This document shows, piece by piece, positions 15,494-23,640 of a DNA stretch of 35,384 nt (positions are counted from its first letter, which is position 1; every line of letters begins with the position of its first letter). The position numbers were made by a program, and so were the translations under genes. The notes under the pieces are model-generated. The model was not told the origin of the DNA. It saw only the letters and a list, made by a program, of their open reading frames with translations, and did not search any database. The stretch is from Deltaproteobacteria bacterium. GTDB taxonomy: Bacteria > Bdellovibrionota_C > UBA2361 > OMII01. The stretch spans positions 1 to 35,384 of the forward strand of contig CANLCB010000009.1 of NCBI GenBank assembly GCA_947488865.1. The letters are read 5' to 3'.

Positions 15494-17293
15494 TTATCCT
15501 GGCGTCTCACCACTGATTACTGTTCTCTCATAATCAGCCCACGCGGCGGAGAAGCCCTTACCAGCCGCGCGAAGCTCATTAAACGATCCAACTTCTTCTA
15601 CTCGTCCATCCTTGATGTATACGACCGTATCAAACATTGGAACGAGGGCGAGTCGGTGGCATGCGGTTATGACGGTGAGGTCCTTGAACTCATGCAGTAT
15701 GCTCGCGAAAATTTGTTTCTCGGTGAGAGGATCAAGGCTCGAGGTAGGTTCATCAAGCAGCAAGATGTCTTTGCCCGGTACTCGCAGCACTCCACGAGCA
15801 AGCGCGAGGCGTTGACGCTCGCCGCCGGATATATTGAGCCCCGCTTCTTCGAGTTGGCTATCCATGCCTTGTGGTAATTTCTGTGGCAAATGATCAATCC
15901 TGCATAGTTCAAGAGCTCGCTGAATCTCTCCATCGGAGAAATTCTGATCGAATGCCAGGTTATATCGAATCGTTTCAGAGAACACCTCTGGCTCCTGTGG
16001 AACCAAGATGCTTACTTCGGCGACATCCTCAAGGGTGTATGAGCCGCCATTGGCTGTGGTAACAGTTCCCGACTGCGCCGCGAGCATTCCTGAAAGAACT
16101 TTCAGGAGGGTCGATTTACCGCTTCCGCTTGGTCCTACAAGCGCGACTTTTTCTCCGCGTTTGAATTGCAGGAAGACATTCTTGAGGTTGGCGGCGTCAC
16201 CACCGTACGAAAAATCAACCGCGTGAAGGTCAAGAGTTTTCCAGTCGCGAGGAATGGCGGAAGAGCGTAGCGGAGTCTTTAACGTGTTGGACTCCTCGAT
16301 AACGGATGAGGCGTCATCATAGGCGAGGGACGCCTCAATAATACCACTGTAGTAACCGGTGAATGATGTTATCGCGCCGAAGATTCGATCGAGGTAATTC
16401 AAAAGGACGTACACCTCAGCGACGTTGAAAGCGGCGGTGCTGCCGATGTTGTTCTTGAAGTAAATGAGCAGCGAGGTGCCCATCACCAGTCCGTATCCGA
16501 GGCTGATAGTTCCCCACTTCAGCTCCTGATACTTCCAGATCTTTCTGCAGATGGAGAATCCATCGTTTCTTTGGTTGGTGAGGTAATTGAGGGCGGGCTT
16601 CTCAAGTCGTAGTGTTTTAACGGTGATAATGTTCGACAGGTAATCGACGCATGTGCGGTTCAGCTTGTCGTAGAAGCGATTGTTCTTGCGCCATTTCTTC
16701 GTGAGTCGCTTATTAAAGAGGATCATCACCGATACAGTGACAAATCCCATGACGAGTACGGTGACCGCGACTTCAAGGTCGAGCGCGAAGAGAGCGAAGG
16801 TCGCGAAGAAGAACTTAACGATACCATCAATGATCTGCCAAAGATAATTGTTAATGACGCCTTCAACGGCTCCGATGGAACGGTTCAGTCTGCTGAGATT
16901 GTCTCCGGAGTGGTGGTGTACGTGCCATTTGAGGGGGAATCCGATCAGCGCGCCGAAGATCTCCTGAAGTTTATTAAATCGAGCGGAGTACGAAACCGTG
17001 CCTTGAAGATAACGCGCGAGGTGGTGGAATGTTGTGTTCGCCATGCGTAACAGCACGTACGCGGCGATGAATTTTAAAGAGAGATCGAAAGCGGCTTGGG
17101 TAAAGCCTTGTTTCACGTACACATCAAGGATCCATCCGATCGCCCACGGAACCACGAGGTCGATGGAGTAAGCGAAGAACGAGAGAATGACGAATCCGAA
17201 GAAGCGGATCCTATCCCCGCGAGTCGCGTCCCATGAGGCGCGAGCGAGATTTAGGATAGAGGTGAAGGTGCCTGTGTGCTTGGAGTCGTTCAT
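15494..17293 (-). CDS. MsbA/NdvA-type ABC exporter (fused permease and ATPase)
   Basis: 599 aa. N-terminal TM domain; Walker A GPSGSGKST; signature ISGGERQRLALARGVL; Walker B DILLLDEPTSSLD. Confidence 0.9.
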   Translation of the reverse strand: MNDSKHTGTFTSILNLARASWDATRGDRIRFFGFVILSFFAYSIDLVVPWAIGWILDVYVKQGFTQAAFDLSLKFIAAYVLLRMANTTFHHLARYLQGTVSYSARFNKLQEIFGALIGFPLKWHVHHHSGDNLSRLNRSIGAVEGVINNYLWQIIDGIVKFFFATFALFALDLEVAVTVLVMGFVTVSVMILFNKRLTKKWRKNNRFYDKLNRTCVDYLSNIITVKTLRLEKPALNYLTNQRNDGFSICRKIWKYQELKWGTISLGYGLVMGTSLLIYFKNNIGSTAAFNVAEVYVLLNYLDRIFGAITSFTGYYSGIIEASLAYDDASSVIEESNTLKTPLRSSAIPRDWKTLDLHAVDFSYGGDAANLKNVFLQFKRGEKVALVGPSGSGKSTLLKVLSGMLAAQSGTVTTANGGSYTLEDVAEVSILVPQEPEVFSETIRYNLAFDQNFSDGEIQRALELCRIDHLPQKLPQGMDSQLEEAGLNISGGERQRLALARGVLRVPGKDILLLDEPTSSLDPLTEKQIFASILHEFKDLTVITACHRLALVPMFDTVVYIKDGRVEEVGSFNELRAAGKGFSAAWADYERTVISGETPG

Positions 17294-17527
17294 AGACGGC
17301 GCGCGAGAACTACCTAAAAAAGTTCAGCGAGTTATATCAAAAGGTACTCCCCCTGTCTTGGTTTGGGGGACCTCTGTTGCAAAACAAAGTCTTGCAAGCT
17401 CCACAGGCTGAAAGCCTACTTTTATTGGATGCGGGATGGTGGAGTCTCGGGTCCGAGGAGTTGTTTGTATTAAGGGAGTGGGGCGAAAAAGTCGCTCTCG
17501 TGTTTGCGTGGGTGAGGTTGTGTTTGT

Positions 17528-18460
17528 TTATTGTGGATTCTCGGAGCTTTCTGGCCGTAGCGCATGAAATACGCACAGAGAGGACACGATAACCAGGACG
17601 TTTGCCATCAGAAGGTGAGAGAGCTTCAGCCAAAGAGGGGAAAGGAGTCCGAGGGTCAGAATCCCGACGCCTACTGCCGTCGCGAAGGTGTATCCGAACA
17701 AGGAAACCCATCGGGAATGGAGTCGGATGTTCTTAAAAATTCCCGACAACGAGAAAACGAGAAATATCCCCGCGGTCGTCAACGCTAAGAGAGGATGGAG
17801 CATCCGGAGACGGACCGCTAGATGAGAGTCTCCCGATAAGTCTTTTGAAAATCCGCTGACGAGTGATGTTGACGGATCGAGATGGCTTCCGAGCGCCGCT
17901 ATAGCCCCTGATGTAATAATAAGTATCAGACAAGAAACTATGAAGAGGCCTCGCGAAACGCTCGCTGATGGAAGTCGCGCGCGAGCGCGGTCTCCATATT
18001 TAATACTCTCCGCGGTCATCACCGTTGAGAGGAGGAGTAGGGCGGTGTTGAGCAGATGAAGCGGCATCACGATAAGTCGAGAAACATCGGTGCTTTGATT
18101 TACGAGTCCCGCTTTTACGAGCTCTCGGCCGATGAGGGCTTCTGTAATTGTAAAAAGCAAGGTCATCCAAGACCAGAAACGAGCTGAGTGGGAGGCCACG
18201 AATAATTTTCTCGTGATAAGGATCTGGGCAACCACCAATAACCCATACAGCGCCGTGGAGAGGCGATGAGAATACTCGATGAGTGTTTTTACTGGAGCTC
18301 CCGTGGGTACGACGGCCCCGTTGCATCGCGGCCAGTCATCTCCACATCCATCGCCAGAACCCGAGAGCCGAACCCACGCCCCCCAGATGATAACGAGGAC
18401 CGTGTAGGCGACTATGAACCATGAAAATGAGTAGCTCTTTTTTTTAGCTGAGGTCGTCAC
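17528..18460 (-). CDS. ctaA: Heme A synthase, COX15/CtaA family
   Basis: 310 aa. WGAWVRLSGSGDGCGDDWPRCNGAVVP and IEYSHRLSTALYGLLV, with further His in TM helices (MPLHLLNTALLL, RMLHPLLALTTAG, LKLSHLLMANVLV). GTG start. Confidence 0.9.
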   Translation of the reverse strand: MTTSAKKKSYSFSWFIVAYTVLVIIWGAWVRLSGSGDGCGDDWPRCNGAVVPTGAPVKTLIEYSHRLSTALYGLLVVAQILITRKLFVASHSARFWSWMTLLFTITEALIGRELVKAGLVNQSTDVSRLIVMPLHLLNTALLLLSTVMTAESIKYGDRARARLPSASVSRGLFIVSCLILIITSGAIAALGSHLDPSTSLVSGFSKDLSGDSHLAVRLRMLHPLLALTTAGIFLVFSLSGIFKNIRLHSRWVSLFGYTFATAVGVGILTLGLLSPLWLKLSHLLMANVLVIVSSLCVFHALRPESSENPQ

Positions 18461-18486
18461 GTGTTGTTCTTGTGGTAGCTAGATCC

Positions 18487-19755
18487 TTAACGGGACTCTC
18501 CCAATGTTTGCTTCGCTTCCGCTGGGAGAGCAAGCCATGAGCGACGAGAAAGTTTTGACTCCACCGCCATGGATTTAATAAGGGGATCCGCCTCACTGAG
18601 CGTTGTGACCTCACCGCTATCGAGTTGAACGAGCATCGATTGACGGGAGTCGCCGGCATGCACATCCGCGGTTGAGATGGCATGAAGGTAATAGCGAGGA
18701 TCGAGTCGTAGGCTCTCAAGAGCTTGAGTCGCCTTGGCGACAAGTTCTTCACGCTTGAAGGAATCTCCGATTCTTACCGTTTTGAATAGTCGACGGTTGA
18801 GGATTCGGTCGCTGAGATCTTTGAGGATCGGATCGGTTGAGGTGTTCCATCGAGAGAGGTGATATCTCCACCACGACTCACGCATCTCGAACATAGTATG
18901 CAGCGTAAGATCCGTCGCGCTTTTAGCGGCGAGGGCCGCGCGCATCACATCATCAGCGAACGGAAGGTTGTCTCCAAGATCTCGCGCTCTTTGAACGACA
19001 GCTTTGTTCAGCATATCCGCCGCGAGTAGCACTCGATGTTGGTACACTTGGCGGTACATCGCGTGTCGCGACACCATGAAGTGGAGCATCGCGTCGAGGC
19101 GGTTCTCCATTAACGCGAGTTGTTTGTCTGACGTGATAAGAATCGAGTCAACAAGGGCTGGAATGTTGTATTTTCCGTAGCTCACACCCGCCAGCACACT
19201 ATCAACCGTCGACCAGTTTCCTCGGTCCACATTCCATCCACCACCTGAAATGATTTGCCAGGTCCATGGCGGAACATCCGCGTCCTCTCTCAAAATAGAG
19301 AGAACCGTCTGCGGTAACGCGGGGGAGAATCCTTTAAGCGCCGCGGAGATGCTCGGGTCTTGAGTGATGACTGTCTCCGCTAACTCCTCATGGCTATCCG
19401 GCTGGTCGGGGAACCACGTCTTGAAAGCCGTGTGAGAGCCTGGAGCCAAATGCCCGATGTCGTGCAAGAGCGCTGATACTAGGATCGCGGTGCGGTACTC
19501 CGCCACGTCAGCGGGAAACTTCTGAGCGAGTTTTTCAAGGGCAAGCTTCGCCAGATACGCTACTCCGAGACAATGTCCGAAGCGCGAGTGCTCTGAGAAC
19601 ATATACACGAGGCGGGTGTTCGCGGTTTGGCTGATATCGCGAAGTCTTTGAAACCAGGGCGTGTCGATGAGCTCAAGAATGAGTCTTTCGGCTGGGTCAC
19701 TTTTCGAAAATGAGACTGATTGGTGAACGACGTCTGCGAAGGTGATGTCACTCAT
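18487..19755 (-). CDS. HD-domain phosphohydrolase (COG1078/dNTPase-like)
   Basis: 422 aa. IDTPWFQRLRDISQTANTRLVYMFSEHSRFGHCLGVAYLA and ALLHDIGHLAPGSHTAF, the H...HD arrangement of the family. ATGA overlap with the upstream rib gene. Confidence 0.88.
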   Translation of the reverse strand: MSDITFADVVHQSVSFSKSDPAERLILELIDTPWFQRLRDISQTANTRLVYMFSEHSRFGHCLGVAYLAKLALEKLAQKFPADVAEYRTAILVSALLHDIGHLAPGSHTAFKTWFPDQPDSHEELAETVITQDPSISAALKGFSPALPQTVLSILREDADVPPWTWQIISGGGWNVDRGNWSTVDSVLAGVSYGKYNIPALVDSILITSDKQLALMENRLDAMLHFMVSRHAMYRQVYQHRVLLAADMLNKAVVQRARDLGDNLPFADDVMRAALAAKSATDLTLHTMFEMRESWWRYHLSRWNTSTDPILKDLSDRILNRRLFKTVRIGDSFKREELVAKATQALESLRLDPRYYLHAISTADVHAGDSRQSMLVQLDSGEVTTLSEADPLIKSMAVESKLSRRSWLALPAEAKQTLGESR

Positions 19756-20882
19756 ACGGTGTGTCCTGACTGTGGTACAAGGGAAGGGATAGCGATTTGT
19801 GAAACAACGGTGATGCCGAAGCTTGAGAGCCCCTCGAGAGTTCTTTGGGTGGAGGAGAGAAGTTCCACTTGAGAGATTCCCAGGTCACGGAGGATCTGCG
19901 CGCCGACGCCATACTCGCGCATCATGGACGCGCTTTTAGCGACGAGGGCTTCCTCTCGGAGGTGCTGGACGTTAGGGTTTTTGTAGTCCGCGAATGGTCG
20001 ACGTAGGTAGAGCACGACGCCTCGACCGCGTTCGCCTATCGCCGCGAGCGAATTTTGAAGGTGCCCCCGAGAAAAAGGGGTTTTCCCTCCGAATACATCG
20101 GCGACAGTGTGCTCAGCTTGCACTCGCGTGAGGACAGGGCCGCCTTGAGTGACATCGCCTTTTACGAGCGCCACATGCTCAACATCACTCATCGCTGAGC
20201 GATACACGATAGCGCGCACTTCTCCCGCTAATGTGGTTGGAAGTATCGCTTCGGCCGCTCGCCGCACAAGTGTCTCGTGGGCGAGCCGATAACCGATAAG
20301 CTCTGTAATGGTGATCGTGGGGAGTCGCTCTTTCGCGGCGAAGGTTCGAGCGGCATCAGCGTTTAGAAGCTCTCCTGTGTTGTCGAGGAGATCAACGTAG
20401 AGCGCGGCATCTGTGTGCTCGGCAAGGCGTACGATATCGAGAGCGCCCTCGGCGATATCGGTCTTTACGAGCACTCCGCCTTCTCGAGTCGCGACAGGAA
20501 AGATATGTCCCGGTTTCACGAGCGCTCTGGGCTGTGGTGTTCTGGCGCCGAGAATGCTCACCGTTTTAGCGCGGTCTGACGCGCTAATGCCGGTCGTAAT
20601 TCCCTCACGAGCCTCTACTGAAATGTAGTGCGGTAGGCTCGTGCGCTGGTTGATAACGGTGCTGGGGCGAGCCATTGATGAGAGTAGAAACGCGTTCGCT
20701 CTATCCGGCGAGAGCGCCACAAGCGTTAAGCCTCCAGAGAATGAGAGGATCTGATTGATTCGCTCAGCGGAGATGTCTTCCGCGGGCGCGACGAGTGCCG
20801 CGCGCGATGTGCTGAGATCATCAATCAACACGCCCAGTTTTTGTCTTTTGAACTCGCTGAGAAAGCGAAGGAATGGGTGCAT
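19752..20882 (-). CDS. ribB: 3,4-dihydroxy-2-butanone-4-phosphate synthase (RibB) fused to a degenerate GTP cyclohydrolase II-like domain
   Basis: 376 aa. RibB motifs: SVEAREGITTGISASDRAKT, LVKPGHIFPVATREGGVL, VDLLDNTGELLNADAARTFA. C-terminal RibA-like part: HVALVKGDVTQGGPVLTRVQAEHTVADVFGG, lacking the zinc Cys and the EGRGIGL-type motif. Confidence 0.88.
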   Translation of the reverse strand: MHPFLRFLSEFKRQKLGVLIDDLSTSRAALVAPAEDISAERINQILSFSGGLTLVALSPDRANAFLLSSMARPSTVINQRTSLPHYISVEAREGITTGISASDRAKTVSILGARTPQPRALVKPGHIFPVATREGGVLVKTDIAEGALDIVRLAEHTDAALYVDLLDNTGELLNADAARTFAAKERLPTITITELIGYRLAHETLVRRAAEAILPTTLAGEVRAIVYRSAMSDVEHVALVKGDVTQGGPVLTRVQAEHTVADVFGGKTPFSRGHLQNSLAAIGERGRGVVLYLRRPFADYKNPNVQHLREEALVAKSASMMREYGVGAQILRDLGISQVELLSSTQRTLEGLSSFGITVVSQIAIPSLVPQSGHTV

Positions 20883-21078
20883 GCGGGGATTACACCAAAC
20901 TTCTTTCGGCGTGTCACGGAAACTGGCGTGGATGAGTTTGGGGAGAGGTGGCTGCCACCTCTTGCGACTGTTGTGGCACTGGGCGCCTTGACAACCTGTT
21001 GATATTACTAGGGTTGGGTAGTGCTGTACTTTCCCCTAAAGGATCCTCATTTCCATTCCGAAACTATATTTGAACATG

Positions 21079-21165
21079 GAAGTTCTTTTAGTGGTTCCTC
21101 TCTGTTCGTGAAGTTCATGTAGTTCTTGTAGTTCAGTAGTGGTGTCAAAATGAAAACGGAAGTTC
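21079..21165 (+). promoter_or_regulatory. Iterated GWAGTTC boxes upstream of and into ORF 21150
   Basis: GAAGTTC at 21079, GAAGTTC at 21110, GTAGTTC at 21119, GTAGTTC at 21128 and GAAGTTC at 21159; start-to-start spacing 31-9-9-31. Confidence 0.35.
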
Positions 21166-21674
21166 TTGAGACGAATTTCTCATCTCCTGAAGAGATGGAT
21201 CGGGCTATCATTCGTGCTCGCCGCACGGCCTTCGTGGCTCGGTTTATTGTTCTGCGCGAGGGGAAGAGGACGAGGGCGCATCGAGTAATCGAGTGCATGG
21301 AGTGGGATGATCTAACCACTGTCGAGGAGCTAGCCTTCCGCTTCCGACAAGCGTTCTTCGAGAACGGCGACAATATGTTCCCGGTAGATAGGGATCTGAG
21401 ACGGGCCGTCGCGCACTCGTTCCGATCAATTAAATTCTTTGTGTTCGAGTACGCGCTTCGCGCCACGAGCAACTTCGTCGATTCCTTGATTGATTACGAG
21501 CGCTCAAATCAGCTGCTATTTTGTGATGATGACGCGCCTAAGCCTGGTGGATGGCGATTGCCCCACGAGATCAAGCGGCTCAAGGAAGAGCAGCGACTCG
21601 GGGTGGTCAAGAAGACACGTGGGCGGCCTAAGCGCCAGAGTGTGCCTGAAAGCTCTGACACTTCGCCCCAGTAG
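21150..21674 (+). CDS. Hypothetical protein, 174 aa, with AT-hook-like C-terminal motif
   Basis: ORF with ATG start. C-terminus VVKKTRGRPKRQ resembles an AT-hook (basic-RGRP-basic). The rest matches no family I recognise. Confidence 0.65.
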   Translation: MKTEVLETNFSSPEEMDRAIIRARRTAFVARFIVLREGKRTRAHRVIECMEWDDLTTVEELAFRFRQAFFENGDNMFPVDRDLRRAVAHSFRSIKFFVFEYALRATSNFVDSLIDYERSNQLLFCDDDAPKPGGWRLPHEIKRLKEEQRLGVVKKTRGRPKRQSVPESSDTSPQ

Positions 21675-21685
21675 GGTGGCGATAA

Positions 21686-21711
21686 GAACGAGCGCCTTGG
21701 GGCGCTCGTTC
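21686..21711. terminator. Perfect inverted repeat between convergent genes, possible bidirectional terminator
   Basis: GAACGAGCGCC-TTGG-GGCGCTCGTTC, an 11-bp perfect stem with a 4-nt loop. It lies between the stop of 21150..21674 (+) and the stop at 21746 of the (-) microprotein. No clear T-tract. Confidence 0.55.
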
Positions 21712-21745
21712 GAAGTCACGATCGTCTCTAATGAGGGGGCTCTTT

Positions 21746-21904
21746 TTAGAAGAGTGCGTAGATGAACGGCGAAAGGGCTGATCCTTGTGTCGCCACGATC
21801 AGAAGTCCGACGAGGAGAAATACGACCACCATTGGAACGAGCCACCAAGCTTTGCGCTCCATGATGAGTTCAAATATCTGCTTAACTGTTCCTGCCTTGC
21901 TCAT
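21746..21904 (-). CDS. 52-aa DUF5989-like single-pass membrane microprotein (not in the supplied ORF track)
   Basis: Translation: MSKAGTVKQIFELIMERKAWWLVPMVVVFLLVGLLIVATQGSALSPFIYALF*. Matches the DUF5989 pattern as I recall it: R-K-x-W-W-L-x-P, a hydrophobic TM helix, then GSALxPFIYxLF. Confidence 0.85.
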   Translation of the reverse strand: MSKAGTVKQIFELIMERKAWWLVPMVVVFLLVGLLIVATQGSALSPFIYALF

Positions 21905-21994
21905 GTCGTCCTCCCGTCAGTACGTCGTTCTAGTAAACACCATTGGCTTGTCGCTCACAACACGTGGCTGTATCTCAATGGCGGAGGTTGGTCT

Positions 21995-22507
21995 TTATGC
22001 CGCTACTTGGTCAGCGTTTGGAGCGTCATCTACCGGATCTTTCAGCTCGCTGATGATCTTATCGACTTCCTCGATAAGTGAGCCGATGGCGTATGCCCAT
22101 ACATACTGTCCAGCTTTCTTTCCGGTTAGTACCTCGGCGATCTCTCCCTTGTCCTGAATGCGGTGCTTAATGAAAAGCTGCTTGCTGTCAGTAAGGAGAA
22201 CCATGTCGCTTGGGTTCTTGTGGAGTTTTGGAAGCTTCTTGCGAAGGTAATCGATACCTCGTCGGAATCGGTTAACCGGAAGGCCTTCTCGCTTCATGCG
22301 GAAGAGCCAGCAGAGGAGGATAAGGTCTGGGTAGGAGTATTTAGGTCTCCCACGACTCTTTGATTTGCCTGTCGTCGGTACCAGATTGGTTCGAGCGTAG
22401 TAATTGAGGAGCGCGAGACCGATTTTTTCGTTTCCACCCGTCAAGGTTCGGAGGATCTCTTGAACCTGTTTAGCGGTAAACTCTCGATCTAAAATGTGAA
22501 CAGTCAT
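21995..22507 (-). CDS. MerR-like HTH regulator; start placed at MTVHILDREFTAKQ...
   Basis: ORF 21995..22612 (-). LLNYYARTNLVPTTGKSKSRGRPKYSYPDLILLCWLFRMKREGLPVNRFRRGIDYLRKKLP resembles a MerR-type N-terminal HTH and wing. Confidence 0.65.
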   Translation of the reverse strand: MTVHILDREFTAKQVQEILRTLTGGNEKIGLALLNYYARTNLVPTTGKSKSRGRPKYSYPDLILLCWLFRMKREGLPVNRFRRGIDYLRKKLPKLHKNPSDMVLLTDSKQLFIKHRIQDKGEIAEVLTGKKAGQYVWAYAIGSLIEEVDKIISELKDPVDDAPNADQVAA

Positions 22508-22642
22508 CCCACTGGCCCCTGAACAGCCGAATACAACGCTTAACTGCAAAATGTTACTACAAGCATCTTTAAGTAACGGTACAGTGAGCTCATCGGTAGT
22601 GTCAATCTGCAAACTTGTGAGACTTTAATTTTTTGTTAAGTA

Positions 22643-22665
22643 GATCACTGTGATCATTAATGATC
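22643..22665. promoter_or_regulatory. Two overlapping GATC-containing palindromes
   Basis: GATCAC-T-GTGATC (22643-22655) overlaps the perfect palindrome GATCATTAATGATC (22652-22665). Confidence 0.45.
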
Positions 22666-22765
22666 CGTTCAGAAGAGGACTCTGATCGATAATCCCTTGG
22701 TATGCCAGCCGGCTATTGCAGGGTGATGAGGGGATTACTCTGTTGGGAAATGGGAGCGGGAGGGG

Positions 22766-23626
22766 CTATTTTGAGGCGTCTGTGGATACTGATACGGGCG
22801 CTACTTGAGAGAGGCTAGAGAAGAGTCCTATGGCCGTCGGGACTTCGTCGAGTCCGGGAAAGTTCTCCTCTCGAACAGCTCCCGCGTGCCCAACGATCTC
22901 GCCGGCGATGTACATACTTGAGGAACCTCCCCCGTCGAAATTGAGTGCCTCTACGCAACGTAATTCTGGCGTTGTGAGGACGCTTTGAACTTGGTGAAGA
23001 GAGCTGCCGAACACTCCCGCTGTAACACGAAATAGAGAGACTCGATTTTTATCGTCAATGCAGATGCCTGATAAATTTGTTGAGCGGGACGACGCTTTAA
23101 TCCCCTCGACGACTTGACCTTGAGATAGCAGTCGCGGTCCTGCCTGAACCGCCTCCACGACGCCGTCTGGATTGAAGGTATCTCGGTGAGATATGCCGAT
23201 GTTTTTCGGGGTGGCGTACAGGATTCCGGTGAGGAGGTTGCCTCCTTTTTGAGTTTTTTGGTGCATGATGCCTCGACTGATTACAAGTCCTAGAGGCTTT
23301 CCTTGCTCGTCGAAGAAATTCGCGTTGACGCAGGCGATCGCTCCGCTCGCCTTGCACAACGCTTGAACGGTAGCGTGTTTCCAGCCGAATTCAGACGCTC
23401 TGATAACTCCAATTCGGTGGGTTTTTAGGTCTGAGCGTACGACCACCATGGAGGACGAAAGGATCGAGTCGGGGTTGGTTCGAAAGTTCGCTTGCTCTAA
23501 ATCGGAGCCGATTTTGGTCCATGAAATTTCAGGAGCGGGAAGGTCCGCCGCGCACCATGTCGCGCTCAGGAGAGACGTCAGCGCCGCCAACCCAAGCAGG
23601 AGATTCGTCGCGCTGCGTGTATTCAT
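22766..23626 (-). CDS. Exported phosphodiester glycosidase (NAGPA-domain) protein
   Basis: 286 aa with signal peptide. ACVNANFFDEQGKPLGLVISRG, AVQAGPRLLSQG and EALNFDGGGSSSMYI are NAGPA-family motifs. AGGAG precedes the ATG. Confidence 0.88.
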   Translation of the reverse strand: MNTRSATNLLLGLAALTSLLSATWCAADLPAPEISWTKIGSDLEQANFRTNPDSILSSSMVVVRSDLKTHRIGVIRASEFGWKHATVQALCKASGAIACVNANFFDEQGKPLGLVISRGIMHQKTQKGGNLLTGILYATPKNIGISHRDTFNPDGVVEAVQAGPRLLSQGQVVEGIKASSRSTNLSGICIDDKNRVSLFRVTAGVFGSSLHQVQSVLTTPELRCVEALNFDGGGSSSMYIAGEIVGHAGAVREENFPGLDEVPTAIGLFSSLSQVAPVSVSTDASK

Positions 23627-23640
23627 ACCGCAGCGCTCCT

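Noticed and set aside
18438-18445. A8 run (coding strand) at the start of ctaA as a slippage switch
   Set aside because: Encodes ordinary Lys codons (AAA AAA AAG) just after the start; no alternative-frame product of interest.
20944-20962. AGAGGTGG-CTG-CCACCTCT hairpin upstream of ribB as an FMN riboswitch
   Set aside because: The rest of the FMN aptamer consensus is not visible; an isolated 8-bp hairpin is not enough.
23465-23495. GGTTCGAAAGTTCG as a tRNA T-arm
   Set aside because: Inside the NAGPA coding sequence; no acceptor, D or anticodon arms found.
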